DNA of 64,000 nucleotides from NCBI RefSeq assembly GCF_003688915.1, contig NZ_REFU01000001.1, positions 372,001 through 436,000 of the forward strand, read 5' to 3'. Below the pieces are notes generated by a model, which ran no database searches, was not told where the DNA came from, and was given only the letters and a program-made list of their open reading frames with translations. The translations under genes were made by a program, and so were the position numbers. This document shows, piece by piece, positions 8,692 through 16,425 of the stretch. The stretch is from Rhodococcus sp. SBT000017. GTDB lineage: Bacteria > Actinomycetota > Actinomycetes > Mycobacteriales > Mycobacteriaceae. Within the stretch, counting starts at the first letter, position 1. The number at the start of each line of letters is the position of its first letter.

Positions 8692-8759
8692 GGGCCGGAG
8701 TGGAGCCTGCAGAAACGACCCTGATGGGCAGGAGTGGAGCCTGCAGAATCGACCCTGAT
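8692..8759. repeat. Two 34-bp direct tandem repeats
   Basis: 8692-8725 and 8726-8759 are adjacent 34-bp copies differing at two positions (gggcC/Aggag and agaaA/Tcgac). Each contains GGAGTGGAGCCTGCAGAA followed by CGACCCTGAT. They fill most of the gap between the NIF3 stop and the zinc-ribbon gene. There is no coding capacity, and with only two units it is not CRISPR. It may be a dispersed intergenic element of this genus. Confidence 0.9.
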
Positions 8760-8840
8760 GGCTTGTATCCGGCGCTCTCGCCGTTCTGCAGCCGGTAGGG
8801 TGATCGGAACCAACTTCCATAGTCGCAGGAGTCATCAAGC

Positions 8841-9578
8841 GTGAACGTCGATCCCAAAGTCCAGGCCTCGCTGCTCGAGTTGGCCGGTGTGGATACCGAA
8901 CTCTCGCAGATCGCCCACCGCCGCAAAAGCCTCCCCGAGCAGCAGGAGGTGGACAAGCTCGAGACCGAGCGCACCACCCGCAAGGACGCAGCGGTGACGG
9001 TGCAGATCTCGATGGACGACCTCGATCGGGATATCCGCAAGCTCGAGGGTGAGGTCGACGCGGTTCGGAAGCGGGAGGCTCGCGACAAGAAGATGCTCGA
9101 GAGCGGCACCATCGCGCCGAAGCAGATGACCGAACTGCAGCACGAACTTGGCAGCCTCGAACGTCGCCAGGGCATCCTCGAAGAGGAACTGCTCGAGGTC
9201 ATGGAGCAGCGTGAGGCCAGCGAGCGAGACTACGAGCACGCCGGCGCGCAGCTTACCCAGATCGAAGACGAATTGGTCGACGCCGGCCGTCGCCGCGACG
9301 ACGCCGTCGCCGACCTCGATGTCGCCGAGAAGCGCGGCGCCGCGCGCCGCGAGTCGTTGGTCTCGGGATTGCCCGCGGACCTTCTTGCGCTCTACGAGAA
9401 GCAGCGAGCGCTCACCGGCCGCGGTGCGGCACTGCTGCAGGCTCGCCGATGCGGAGCGTGCCGCATCGAACTCGATCGCAACGAGATCGCAAGCATCGCC
9501 AACAAGCCCGCGGACGCTTTGATTCGCTGTTCCGAGTGTAACGCAATCCTGGTGCGCACCAAGGAATCCGGAATTTGA
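8841..9578 (+). CDS. Coiled-coil / C4-type zinc ribbon protein
   Basis: 245 aa. Residues about 1-165 are a long charged coiled coil, including EQQEVDKLETERTTRKD. The C-terminus carries two CxxC pairs, CGACRIELDR and IRCSECNAIL, a zinc-ribbon knuckle. It is a Rv2229c homologue. In other bacteria this architecture is annotated as a possible nucleic-acid-binding protein and co-occurs with NIF3, but no activity can be read from the sequence. GTG 8841 follows AGGAG, and the stop overlaps the next gene's TTG start by 4 nt, indicating coupled translation. Confidence 0.9.
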   Translation: MNVDPKVQASLLELAGVDTELSQIAHRRKSLPEQQEVDKLETERTTRKDAAVTVQISMDDLDRDIRKLEGEVDAVRKREARDKKMLESGTIAPKQMTELQHELGSLERRQGILEEELLEVMEQREASERDYEHAGAQLTQIEDELVDAGRRRDDAVADLDVAEKRGAARRESLVSGLPADLLALYEKQRALTGRGAALLQARRCGACRIELDRNEIASIANKPADALIRCSECNAILVRTKESGI

Positions 9579-10693
9579 GTCAGGTATCGAGGGTCGTCGC
9601 CGAGGCCGACGGTGGATCGCGTGGGAACCCCGGCCCGGCCGGGTACGGCGCAGTGGTGTTCAGCGCCGATCGCTCGCAGGTTCTCGCTGAGCGTCGGGCA
9701 TCGCTGGGCGTCGCCACCAACAACGTCGCCGAGTACAACGGCCTGATCGCTGCTTTGAGTGCGGCCCGCGATGTCGGGGCTCGTGAGGTTGCCGTCCGCA
9801 TGGACTCCAAACTCGTCGTCGAACAGATGTCCGGGCGCTGGAAAGTGAAGCACCCGGACATGATTCCGCTTCAGCGCAAAGCCGCCGAACTGGCCCGCGG
9901 CTTCGACTCCGTCACCTACGAATGGATTCCGCGCTCGCAGAATTCACACGCCGACGCGCTGGCCAACGAGGCGATGGACGCAGCGGCCGAGGGAAAGGAC
10001 CTATCGGCTCGGCCCGACGCCGAGTCGGTCGCAACGAAGCCCGCGTCGCCGGGGTGGACCGGTGCGATGGGGGAGCCGACGCGCCTGTTGTTGCTGCGAC
10101 ACGGCCAGACCCCTATGTCGGTCGACCGTCGATACTCGGGCCGCGGCAACCCGGATCTGACCGAACTCGGCCGACATCAAGCTGATTCTGCCGCAACGGT
10201 TCTGGGTTCACGCACCGACATCGACGCCATTGTGGCCTCGCCGCTCGCGCGCGCACAACAGACTGCCGCAGCGACAGCCGGCCGCCTCGGATTGCCTGTC
10301 ACCACCGTCGACGGCCTCATCGAAACCGACTTCGGCGACTGGGAGGGCTTGACGTTCGGCGAGGCGAAAGAGCGATACCCGGAGCAGCATCAGGACTGGC
10401 TCGGCAAGACGTCCGTAGCACCGCCGAACGGAGAGAGCTTCGACGCGGTGCGCACGCGCATCGAAGCAACCCTGGACCGGTTGCTGAGCGAATACGCCGG
10501 CAAAACTGTTCTGGTGGTCACCCACGTGACTCCGATCAAGATGTTGCTGCAACTCGCGCTCGATGTCGGCCCGTCGCTGCTGTATCGACTGCACCTCGAC
10601 CTCGCCTCGCTGAGCATCGCCGAGTTCTACCCCGACGGTGGGGCCTCGGTGCGATTGGTCAACGACACCTCGCACTTGACTCGACTGGCCTGA
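9575..10693 (+). CDS. Bifunctional RNase HI / CobC-type acid phosphatase
   Basis: 372 aa fusion. Residues 1-140 are RNase HI: ADGGSRGNPGPAGYG (first Asp), EYNGLIAAL (Glu), RMDSKLVVE (Asp) and SHADALANEAMD (Asp). Residues about 170-372 are a histidine phosphatase: LLLRHGQTP with the catalytic His, ETDFGDWEGLTF, and the second His in VTHVTPIK. The phosphatase half corresponds to alpha-ribazole-phosphate phosphatase of cobalamin synthesis, the RNase half removes RNA-DNA hybrids. Rv2228c has the same fusion. It starts at TTG 9575 overlapping the preceding TGA (TTGA). Confidence 0.93.
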   Translation: MSQVSRVVAEADGGSRGNPGPAGYGAVVFSADRSQVLAERRASLGVATNNVAEYNGLIAALSAARDVGAREVAVRMDSKLVVEQMSGRWKVKHPDMIPLQRKAAELARGFDSVTYEWIPRSQNSHADALANEAMDAAAEGKDLSARPDAESVATKPASPGWTGAMGEPTRLLLLRHGQTPMSVDRRYSGRGNPDLTELGRHQADSAATVLGSRTDIDAIVASPLARAQQTAAATAGRLGLPVTTVDGLIETDFGDWEGLTFGEAKERYPEQHQDWLGKTSVAPPNGESFDAVRTRIEATLDRLLSEYAGKTVLVVTHVTPIKMLLQLALDVGPSLLYRLHLDLASLSIAEFYPDGGASVRLVNDTSHLTRLA

Positions 10694-10727
10694 TCCTTTC
10701 GGAGCATCGAAGGAGAGCGCGGTCTGT

Positions 10728-11327
10728 ATGTCCGAGAACAGTATTCGCGAGCCTGTGGTGGCCCGCTGGATTGTCTTGGCGGCGTTCGCATCCGCCGTTG
10801 CCGGTCTGGCAGTCGCGTTCGGGTGGCGGTACGGGGTGACGCGGAGTTGGCTCGATGCCGATGCCCCACCGCCTGTGGATTCGGGCGACACCGGGTATTT
10901 TCGCGTGTTCGACTACGTGCAGTATGTGTCGGGACCGCCATGGTGGCCGATCACTTTCGTCGCTCCAGTCGCCGCACTTCTGATCGGCTGCGTCGTCTCG
11001 GTCATTCTCGGACGGCTCTGTCTCGGCCGAGGGACCGGTCGGCTGACGCTTGTGGTGGCCCCACTGGTGGCGGGAAGCATCGTCGGCGCGGGGACCGCAT
11101 GGTGGGCTCGGAGCGAACCTCCCGAGATCCGCGTCAGGATGGTCGCGGATCCCTCCTTCGACGACCTCGGGCCGACTGGCGTTGCGCGTCGAGACATCTA
11201 CGGCGGTCCGCCGTTGTTCGACACCGTGCATGCTGGGGTGCTGTTGCCGGTGATGGGAGCGGTGGTCGGTGCCGCAGTGTTCGGTGTGGGCCTGGCGGTC
11301 TCGACGCTCCGCGCACGACGTGAATGA
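10728..11327 (+). CDS. Hypothetical four-helix membrane protein
   Basis: 199 aa with four predicted transmembrane helices (roughly residues 13-34, 71-93, 104-124, 170-192) and an extracytoplasmic-looking loop rich in Pro/Asp between helices 3 and 4. AAGGAGAG precedes ATG 10728. No enzymatic motif is visible and I do not recognise a family. It follows the RNase H fusion by 34 nt on the same strand, so may be read through from it, and it opens the accessory stretch of the window. Confidence 0.7.
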   Translation: MSENSIREPVVARWIVLAAFASAVAGLAVAFGWRYGVTRSWLDADAPPPVDSGDTGYFRVFDYVQYVSGPPWWPITFVAPVAALLIGCVVSVILGRLCLGRGTGRLTLVVAPLVAGSIVGAGTAWWARSEPPEIRVRMVADPSFDDLGPTGVARRDIYGGPPLFDTVHAGVLLPVMGAVVGAAVFGVGLAVSTLRARRE

Positions 11328-11392
11328 GACCCGCACCGATCGCGTCGGACCGCACCACGGCCATTGTCGGTGGTGCCGGCAGTGACCGCGGT

Positions 11393-11398
11393 TAGACT
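11393..11398 (+). promoter_or_regulatory. -10 TAGACT for leaderless Uma2 gene
   Basis: TAGACT lies 6 nt before GTG 11405 with no ribosome binding site between. Confidence 0.45.
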
Positions 11399-11404
11399 GC
11401 ACGA

Positions 11405-11941
11405 GTGACCGCCGCCAGAGCGCACCCCAAACTGCTGTCTGTCGAGCAGTGGCGTGCGCTGGGTGAGGACGACTATCACGCCGAGATGCAAGAGGGCGTG
11501 CCGATCTTGTCACCGCGGCCGCCGAAGACGCACGCCCGCACACTGTTTCGGCTCTGCACTCAGATCGGTGAACAGCTTCCTGATGGGCTCGAAGCGCTAC
11601 CGGAAATCGAGGTTGTCGTCGATTCGGTGACGCCGGCGACGGTGCGGGTACCCGACGTGGTGGTGTGCGCAATCGACTCACCTGAGGCGCTGCACGCCGA
11701 AGATATCGTGTTGGTCGTCGAGGTGATCTCGCCTGGGTCTCGTCGGACTGATGTGGTGACCAAACGCAGCGAGTACGCCGACGCGGGGATTCCCCATTAC
11801 TGGATTGTCGATCCGGATGCTGCCACGCTCACAACGCTGGATCTGAGTCCGCACGGATACGTCGAGCACGTTCGTCGAGGGCGGTGCGTCATCGAGGCCC
11901 CGATGCCCCTGACGATCGATCTCGACTCTGCGCTGAGCTGA
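11405..11941 (+). CDS. Uma2-family (DUF820) putative PD-(D/E)XK endonuclease
   Basis: 178 aa. The N-terminus LLSVEQWRALGEDDYHAEMQEG is the usual Uma2 opening. The nuclease core shows VRVPDVVV (Asp), LVVEVISPGSRRTD (Glu with following Ser) and KRSEYADAGIPHYWIVDPD. Uma2 proteins are abundant in cyanobacteria and Actinobacteria, have a restriction-endonuclease-like fold and no settled function. GTG 11405 is set by the leaderless -10. It stands alone, between a membrane protein and the convergent two-gene module at 12.0-14.5 kb. Confidence 0.85.
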   Translation: MTAARAHPKLLSVEQWRALGEDDYHAEMQEGVPILSPRPPKTHARTLFRLCTQIGEQLPDGLEALPEIEVVVDSVTPATVRVPDVVVCAIDSPEALHAEDIVLVVEVISPGSRRTDVVTKRSEYADAGIPHYWIVDPDAATLTTLDLSPHGYVEHVRRGRCVIEAPMPLTIDLDSALS

Positions 11942-12054
11942 CGCGACGGTCTCTGCCGGTGAAACTGAGCTACAGCTTTTTTGCCTCGTCGACGTATGGC
12001 TGTCAGTTCTAGGAATGGACGGCACGGAATTGCTGACGTTTCAGGGGCATCGGG

Positions 12055-13518
12055 CTAGTCGAGAAAGTAGGCGAGGACTTTCTCGTCGGAATCCAAGACC
12101 TCGTCAGGAGCCACCCCGAGCTCGAGCGCGAGCTCGATGGATCCGAGGAGAGCGACCTCCAAGTCAGGGGAGAAGGCCCGTTCGAGCACACCGAGGTAGT
12201 CGGACATGCTCGCATCGAGCTGCTCGATCAGCTCCTGGTACTCGGAGCCGAGTTGCTCATCGAGAACCCGCTGCTCGCCGAGATAACGCTCGATCAGCAA
12301 CGCCTCACGCTCGGAGAGCGAAGACGACACAGCCTTGTACATGACAACGCCGACAGTATTGCCGATCACGGCACCGAGAACCGGCACTGGAATAATGGCC
12401 TGGCCGACGAACGAGGACAGGGCGCTGACGGCAGTCTCCAGACAGACGAGCTCCGAGTTCTCGATGAACGTCACCTCCTCGATCTCACCGCCACGGAGTT
12501 TGTTCGCCTGCTCCGCGACGCCGAAAGCAGCGGTGACGATTGAGCTGGCGACGGCTGCGGGGGTGGCGGAGAAGTTCGTGAGCCAGTAGATGCTGAGTCC
12601 TCGGACACCGCCTTGGGCGGTGCCGAGACCTCCTTCGCCCGCGATGTCGGTCCAATCGTCGCGTGTGAAGTCTTTGAGCTGCTTGCCTGCACGGCGTTTC
12701 GCGATCACGGCCCGCGCGAGTGCGGTCCCGCCTTCGATGGCGGCGGCCGCAAGTGTGGCCTTCGCGCCCTGCCGCAGGGTCGGCTTGCTTTGTTGGTAGG
12801 CGTCGTCCCGCAGGGACTGGTCGGTCGAGTGGAGGGAATCAGCCTCTGACTGCAGAGTCGCGCTGTAGGCACCCTTTTGAACCTCGGAGTACTTCAGGTG
12901 TGAGGGCTCGAGTGATTCGATGCCGACAGATCCCTCCCCGAAGAAGGCGTGGACTTTCGTCCAGTCCTTGAGGGACAGGCCGTCGCCGCCGATCGTCAGG
13001 AGTTTGCTTGCTTCCTCGCGTGGCATGGCGTGCAGTTTCTGGATGACCTCGAAGTGATCGCGGGGGATCTGGTATTTCCCGCCGTTCTCGACGAAGTCGG
13101 GATACTTCTGAAGGTGGTCGGCGATCGCACCGAGACCGAATCTGCCGCCGGCGGCGACGAATTTCTGCTGAATTGCTACGCCGCTGCGCATCAGGTCGAC
13201 GGGGCTGTTGTTGTTAATCCATTGGTAGTGCGGGTTGTCGCCGTGGATCTGGCGTCGAGCGTTACCGATGCCCACTTCTGCGACCTCGGCGATGAAGCCG
13301 TGCATGCCTTTCACTCCGCCGCGGTTGGTGGTGACCACCTCGAGGTCGATCTTTCGGATCGCTTCGTCGACGCTGGAAAGCGCCTCCGTCAGGTTCTTGT
13401 CCTGCAGGTCGAGGGCGCTCAGGAGGTTGTCCAGCCGGAGCTGGTTGAGGTAGTTCACCCAGGCGGCGACAGCCTGTTCTTGATTGCTCTTTCCGAGCTT
13501 CCCTGCCTCATTCGTCAT
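12055..13518 (-). CDS. Uncharacterised protein B of two-gene module (487 aa)
   Basis: No enzymatic motif is recognised. Residues 1-60 are helical and charged. Residues 66-155 are a globular, sequence-rich region (GGVKGMHGFIAEVAEVG, then HLQKYPDF and GGKYQIPRDHF). Residues 250-275 and 318-336 are alanine-rich helices, and residues 365-395 form a hydrophobic Gly/Val/Pro segment (FVGQAIIPVPVLGAVIGN) able to insert in a membrane. The C-terminus (400-487) is acidic and helical. Its ATG overlaps the end of the upstream 331-aa gene by 11 nt, so they are co-translated. The conserved-looking blocks suggest a real family, but I cannot name it. A membrane-acting effector or its partner is an inference. 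Confidence 0.75.
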   Translation of the reverse strand: MTNEAGKLGKSNQEQAVAAWVNYLNQLRLDNLLSALDLQDKNLTEALSSVDEAIRKIDLEVVTTNRGGVKGMHGFIAEVAEVGIGNARRQIHGDNPHYQWINNNSPVDLMRSGVAIQQKFVAAGGRFGLGAIADHLQKYPDFVENGGKYQIPRDHFEVIQKLHAMPREEASKLLTIGGDGLSLKDWTKVHAFFGEGSVGIESLEPSHLKYSEVQKGAYSATLQSEADSLHSTDQSLRDDAYQQSKPTLRQGAKATLAAAAIEGGTALARAVIAKRRAGKQLKDFTRDDWTDIAGEGGLGTAQGGVRGLSIYWLTNFSATPAAVASSIVTAAFGVAEQANKLRGGEIEEVTFIENSELVCLETAVSALSSFVGQAIIPVPVLGAVIGNTVGVVMYKAVSSSLSEREALLIERYLGEQRVLDEQLGSEYQELIEQLDASMSDYLGVLERAFSPDLEVALLGSIELALELGVAPDEVLDSDEKVLAYFLD

Positions 13519-14503
13519 CGGTGCCCTCCTCGATGCGCTGTGTCAGCAGGGCTGCGCAGGCCTTCGTGTTGTTCACCAGCGCCACGAGCTGGAACTGCTG
13601 GGGCACGGGCAATGTGAGGAAATCAGCGCCGAAGCACGTGAGTGCTGCGCTGTAGCTTCGCAGGAGCTTGTCCCGGAGGACCGCGGTTCGTTCGAGGAGA
13701 TCACCGATCTGGGCGTCTATGCCTTCGATCTGCGCGGTGTTCTTCTTCACCGAGATCAGCGCTGCGTGCTTCGCCTCGCGGTTGTCGAATTTGTTCTTGG
13801 TGAACACGGCTATCGAGGCAAGCAATGTGGCGCCGGCGACCGTCCAGCCGATGGGGCCGGCGAGGGCGAGCAAGGCAGTGCCGGCGGCGGTACCTCCGCC
13901 GCCGACTGCAACAGCTCCTCCGCCGAGCCATGCGAGTGCGGCGTTGCTTGCTGCAGCGCCGGAGAGTGCGGAGATCGCGGTGCCGGTCGATGCGGTGCCA
14001 AAGGTGGTGGCCACCCACAACGCGGCAGTCGGTGCCATGCTCGCGACCGCAGCGCCTGCGGAGAACCCGGCAGTGGCACCTGCCGCCGACTGTCGGGCGG
14101 CTTCGAGATCCTTCCGCGCGAACTCCTCCGCCCCCAGGAACTGGGCTTTGTCGATGTCGATCTTGGCGATGTCGGTCTCGAACGACTTGGGAGTGTTGAC
14201 TACGCTGTTGATCAGCTGTTCGACGAGCTCGATCAGGTCTGTCGACCGTTCGCGCAGCAGCAGGAGAGAAATGCCTTTGTCGTTCATTGACGTGAACGCA
14301 CCGTTGTACTTGGCTATCGCTTCCTGATAGGGGTCAGCCTTCTTCGCCGTCGGCTTCTCGACAGTGTCCGACGTAGCGTCCTTCAAATCGCTGCTCTGCC
14401 CACTCAGCTGCTTCGAGCCACTGCGTGCAAATCTGGCGAGATCACCGACTTTCTTGTCGAACCCCCACTGCTTGGCCTTGTCCACCCTGGCCGGTTCAAC
14501 CAT
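13508..14503 (-). CDS. Uncharacterised protein A of two-gene module, Gly-rich hydrophobic core (331 aa)
   Basis: First gene of a two-gene operon. Residues 1-135 are polar and helical. Residues about 140-235 form a Gly/Ala-rich hydrophobic stretch with motifs WVATTFGTASTGTAISALSG and AWLGGGAVAVGGGG, ending in ALAGPIGWTVAG, which reads as a membrane-inserting hairpin. Residues 236-290 are a Lys/Glu-rich coiled coil. There is no signal peptide and no nuclease, GTPase or protease motif. GGAG lies about 10 nt before ATG 14503. The architecture (helix, glycine-rich hairpin, coiled coil) resembles membrane-perturbing proteins, but function is unknown. Confidence 0.75.
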   Translation of the reverse strand: MVEPARVDKAKQWGFDKKVGDLARFARSGSKQLSGQSSDLKDATSDTVEKPTAKKADPYQEAIAKYNGAFTSMNDKGISLLLLRERSTDLIELVEQLINSVVNTPKSFETDIAKIDIDKAQFLGAEEFARKDLEAARQSAAGATAGFSAGAAVASMAPTAALWVATTFGTASTGTAISALSGAAASNAALAWLGGGAVAVGGGGTAAGTALLALAGPIGWTVAGATLLASIAVFTKNKFDNREAKHAALISVKKNTAQIEGIDAQIGDLLERTAVLRDKLLRSYSAALTCFGADFLTLPVPQQFQLVALVNNTKACAALLTQRIEEGTDDE

Positions 14504-14911
14504 CGAGATCTCCGAACTCCGTGGACCGGCAGCCAGACAAGCCGAACCGAATAAGACGGACTGGCTCTGTCGGGCCGCCCTTGCACGACCCTAGCGCGGC
14601 CTCCTCCCGGCGGGGGATCGGGAAAATGCGGGGTGGACGTGCCCACGACACACACCCAGAGAAAGCCCAGAATTCGGTCCTCAACCAGAGTGCGTTGCCT
14701 CAGTCGGGAGGTCTAGCGAGGCCAAGCGGCAATACGACTGATCCCACTGCACACCTCCGACAACGAGTTGTTGCCGCGTCAACCCGTGTCGGTGGCATTG
14801 GTACCGACCCGTAGCACCGGTCTCAGAGGTTGGAGTCGGAACAAGGCCAATCGGTACGATAGCCAAAGTGGTCGCAGCTCATCGTGGGCCACGGCGACAG
14901 GGGAGCAGCTG
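14504..14911. other. 408-bp divergent intergenic region, no gene seen
   Basis: It lies between the two-gene module (minus) and ctaA (plus). No convincing reading frame or tRNA is visible. A TAGGGT hexamer on the minus strand at 14588-14593 could be the -10 of the module. TTGGAG (14830-14835), a 19-nt spacer and TACGAT (14855-14860) could be the ctaA promoter. Both are tentative. Confidence 0.4.
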
Positions 14912-15874
14912 ATGCAAACACCACTCGGTTGGATCGCGTCGAAAGTCGAGTTCGGTCCGACTGCAATGCGCCGTGCTGCGATCGGATCTGTTGTCGTCAC
15001 AATGGCGATCGTTGTCGGGGGTGCCGTCGTACGCGTCACAGGATCAGGGCTAGGATGTCCAACGTGGCCATCCTGTGTCGACGGATCCCTGGGGCCGACA
15101 CCGGAGATGGGCATTCACGGTCTCATCGAGTTTGGAAATCGGCTGCTGACATGGGTTCTGTGTATAGCGGTTGGAGTCGTCATCGTCGTAGCGAAATGTC
15201 AACGGCCGCTGCGTCGTGACGTTCTGCGTATGGCATGGGTGCAGTTCTGGATCGTAGTCCTCAACGCAATCGTCGGTGGCCTGACCGTGTTGGCACGGCT
15301 GAGCCCATACATGGTGGCGGCCCACTTCATCGCGGCAATGCTGCTTCTCACTGCTGCCGTGCGTACGTATGATTTGGTCGAGAAGCGCGCCGACACAACT
15401 TCTTCAGCTGTCAGCAATATGCGACTTCAGGTCCTTGGCCGAGTTCTGCTCGGTGCCACCGCGGCTCTTGTGCTGCTTGGCACCGTGGTCACGGGAACTG
15501 GTGTGCATGCGGGCGATTCAGCAGATGTGCATCGGATTCCACTGGATTGGACGGTGATGACACTCGTGCACGGTACCGCGGCTGCCGTGGTGACCGTCCT
15601 AGTAGGCGTGTTGTTTCTCCGAGTGCGCAATGTCGGTGCGCCACAACTGGCTCGGTCTGCGAGCCTCTTCGTAGTACTTCTGCTAGCGCAGGGTGCAATC
15701 GGACTCCTGCAAGCGCTAGGTGTAACACCCGAGACTTTGATTGTCCTGCACCTGCTCGGCTCATCTTTGATTTGGGCCGGTGTCCTCAGGATCTTGTTCG
15801 AGATCAACAGGATGGAGGCTTACGGACGGATCAACGAGCCCCGACCTGCCGGTGAGTTGCCGGCGATTCGTTGA
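14912..15874 (+). CDS. ctaA: Heme A synthase, COX15/CtaA family
   Basis: 320 aa with eight predicted membrane helices. CtaA oxidises the heme O methyl group to the formyl of heme A, the cofactor of aa3 oxidase. Family marks are GGAVVRVTGSGLGCPTWP with the cysteine loop, the histidines in MVAAHFIAAM, DVHRIPLDW and TLVHGTAAA, and LIVLHLLGSS. The Glu motif reads IEFGNRLL, where many CtaA proteins have EFxHR, so one histidine position is Asn, possibly an actinobacterial norm. ATG 14912 follows GGGGAGCAG. Base composition is visibly less GC-rich than its neighbours. It is not in the usual ctaB neighbourhood, so it may be an extra or acquired copy. Confidence 0.88.
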   Translation: MQTPLGWIASKVEFGPTAMRRAAIGSVVVTMAIVVGGAVVRVTGSGLGCPTWPSCVDGSLGPTPEMGIHGLIEFGNRLLTWVLCIAVGVVIVVAKCQRPLRRDVLRMAWVQFWIVVLNAIVGGLTVLARLSPYMVAAHFIAAMLLLTAAVRTYDLVEKRADTTSSAVSNMRLQVLGRVLLGATAALVLLGTVVTGTGVHAGDSADVHRIPLDWTVMTLVHGTAAAVVTVLVGVLFLRVRNVGAPQLARSASLFVVLLLAQGAIGLLQALGVTPETLIVLHLLGSSLIWAGVLRILFEINRMEAYGRINEPRPAGELPAIR

Positions 15875-15952
15875 TTGAATCGACGTTGCCCAACCTTCGC
15901 GTTCATGGCCAGATGCCTGATCCTGGGAGGAGGTAGCGTGCAGGTGTTGTCG

Positions 15953-16177
15953 CTACTGCGACACTTGCCTTTCGGCGACACTCTCCGCTGGCCGACTGGC
16001 TTCTCCAACGAACACGACTATTGCAGTAGCCCACATTGCGATGACGCTCATCGGCGCCATCCCAGCTTCGGTGAACACGGCACCTGAGCAGATGAAGAGC
16101 GCCAGCGCAATTGGTGACTTTATCAATCCGGTCGGTACGAAGAATGTACCGGCCGCGCGAACCCGAATGCGGGCCAA
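15953..16177 (-). pseudogene. Short two-helix membrane fragment, possibly remnant
   Basis: A 74-codon frame opening at TTG (ARIRVRAAGTFFVPTGLIK) with two hydrophobic segments (IALALFICSGAVF and VIAMWATAIVVFV). It overlaps the end of the MarR-like fragment in another frame. It may be a small membrane protein or the tail of a lost transporter joined to the regulator by deletion. No ribosome binding site is visible. Confidence 0.3.
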
Positions 16178-16344
16178 TTCCTGGGTCGAAGGCCCGGCGC
16201 ACCGAGTAGGTAGATCAGTGCGCGAACGTCCGTGGGGTGAAGACCCTTCGTGCGACCGAACTCCGATCCCAAAAGGTCGAGTTCAACGGTGAGTGCGCGT
16301 AGTCGGTGCACAGTAGATGGAGCATCGTGCAGCTCTTCGTCCAC
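16123..16344 (-). pseudogene. Truncated MarR-like regulator
   Basis: From GTG 16344 the first 45 residues (STVHRLRALTVELDLLGSEF, then LHPTDVRALIYLL) look like the first helices and start of the winged helix of a MarR-family regulator. After LIYLL the sequence loses family character (GAPGLRPRNW) and stops at 73 residues, half the normal length with no wing or C-terminal dimer helix. It lies just across from a perfect 27-bp palindrome and a divergent hydrolase gene, the layout of a MarR operator system whose regulator has decayed. Truncation is inferred by eye. Confidence 0.45.
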
Positions 16345-16390
16345 CGTGTCAGCCTTCGGTGGTTGTGCTTCCCAAAAATACCACGATGAT

Positions 16391-16417
16391 CTAGTATCTC
16401 GATTATCGAGATACTAG
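16391..16417. promoter_or_regulatory. Perfect 27-bp palindrome, probable MarR-type operator
   Basis: CTAGTATCTCGAT, then a central T, then ATCGAGATACTAG: 13-bp arms with one central base. It lies in the divergent gap and its right arm runs into AGGAGG (16416-16421), the ribosome binding site of the GTG 16426 gene. A bound repressor would occlude both transcription and translation start. MarR family sites of this length and symmetry are common. Confidence 0.75.
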
Positions 16418-16425
16418 GAGGTTCG

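Noticed and set aside
8692..8759. CRISPR array
   Set aside because: Only two abutting repeats without spacers and no cas genes.
14600..14800. Possible tRNA or attachment site beside the accessory module
   Set aside because: No cloverleaf, CCA-end or repeated flank could be found by eye.
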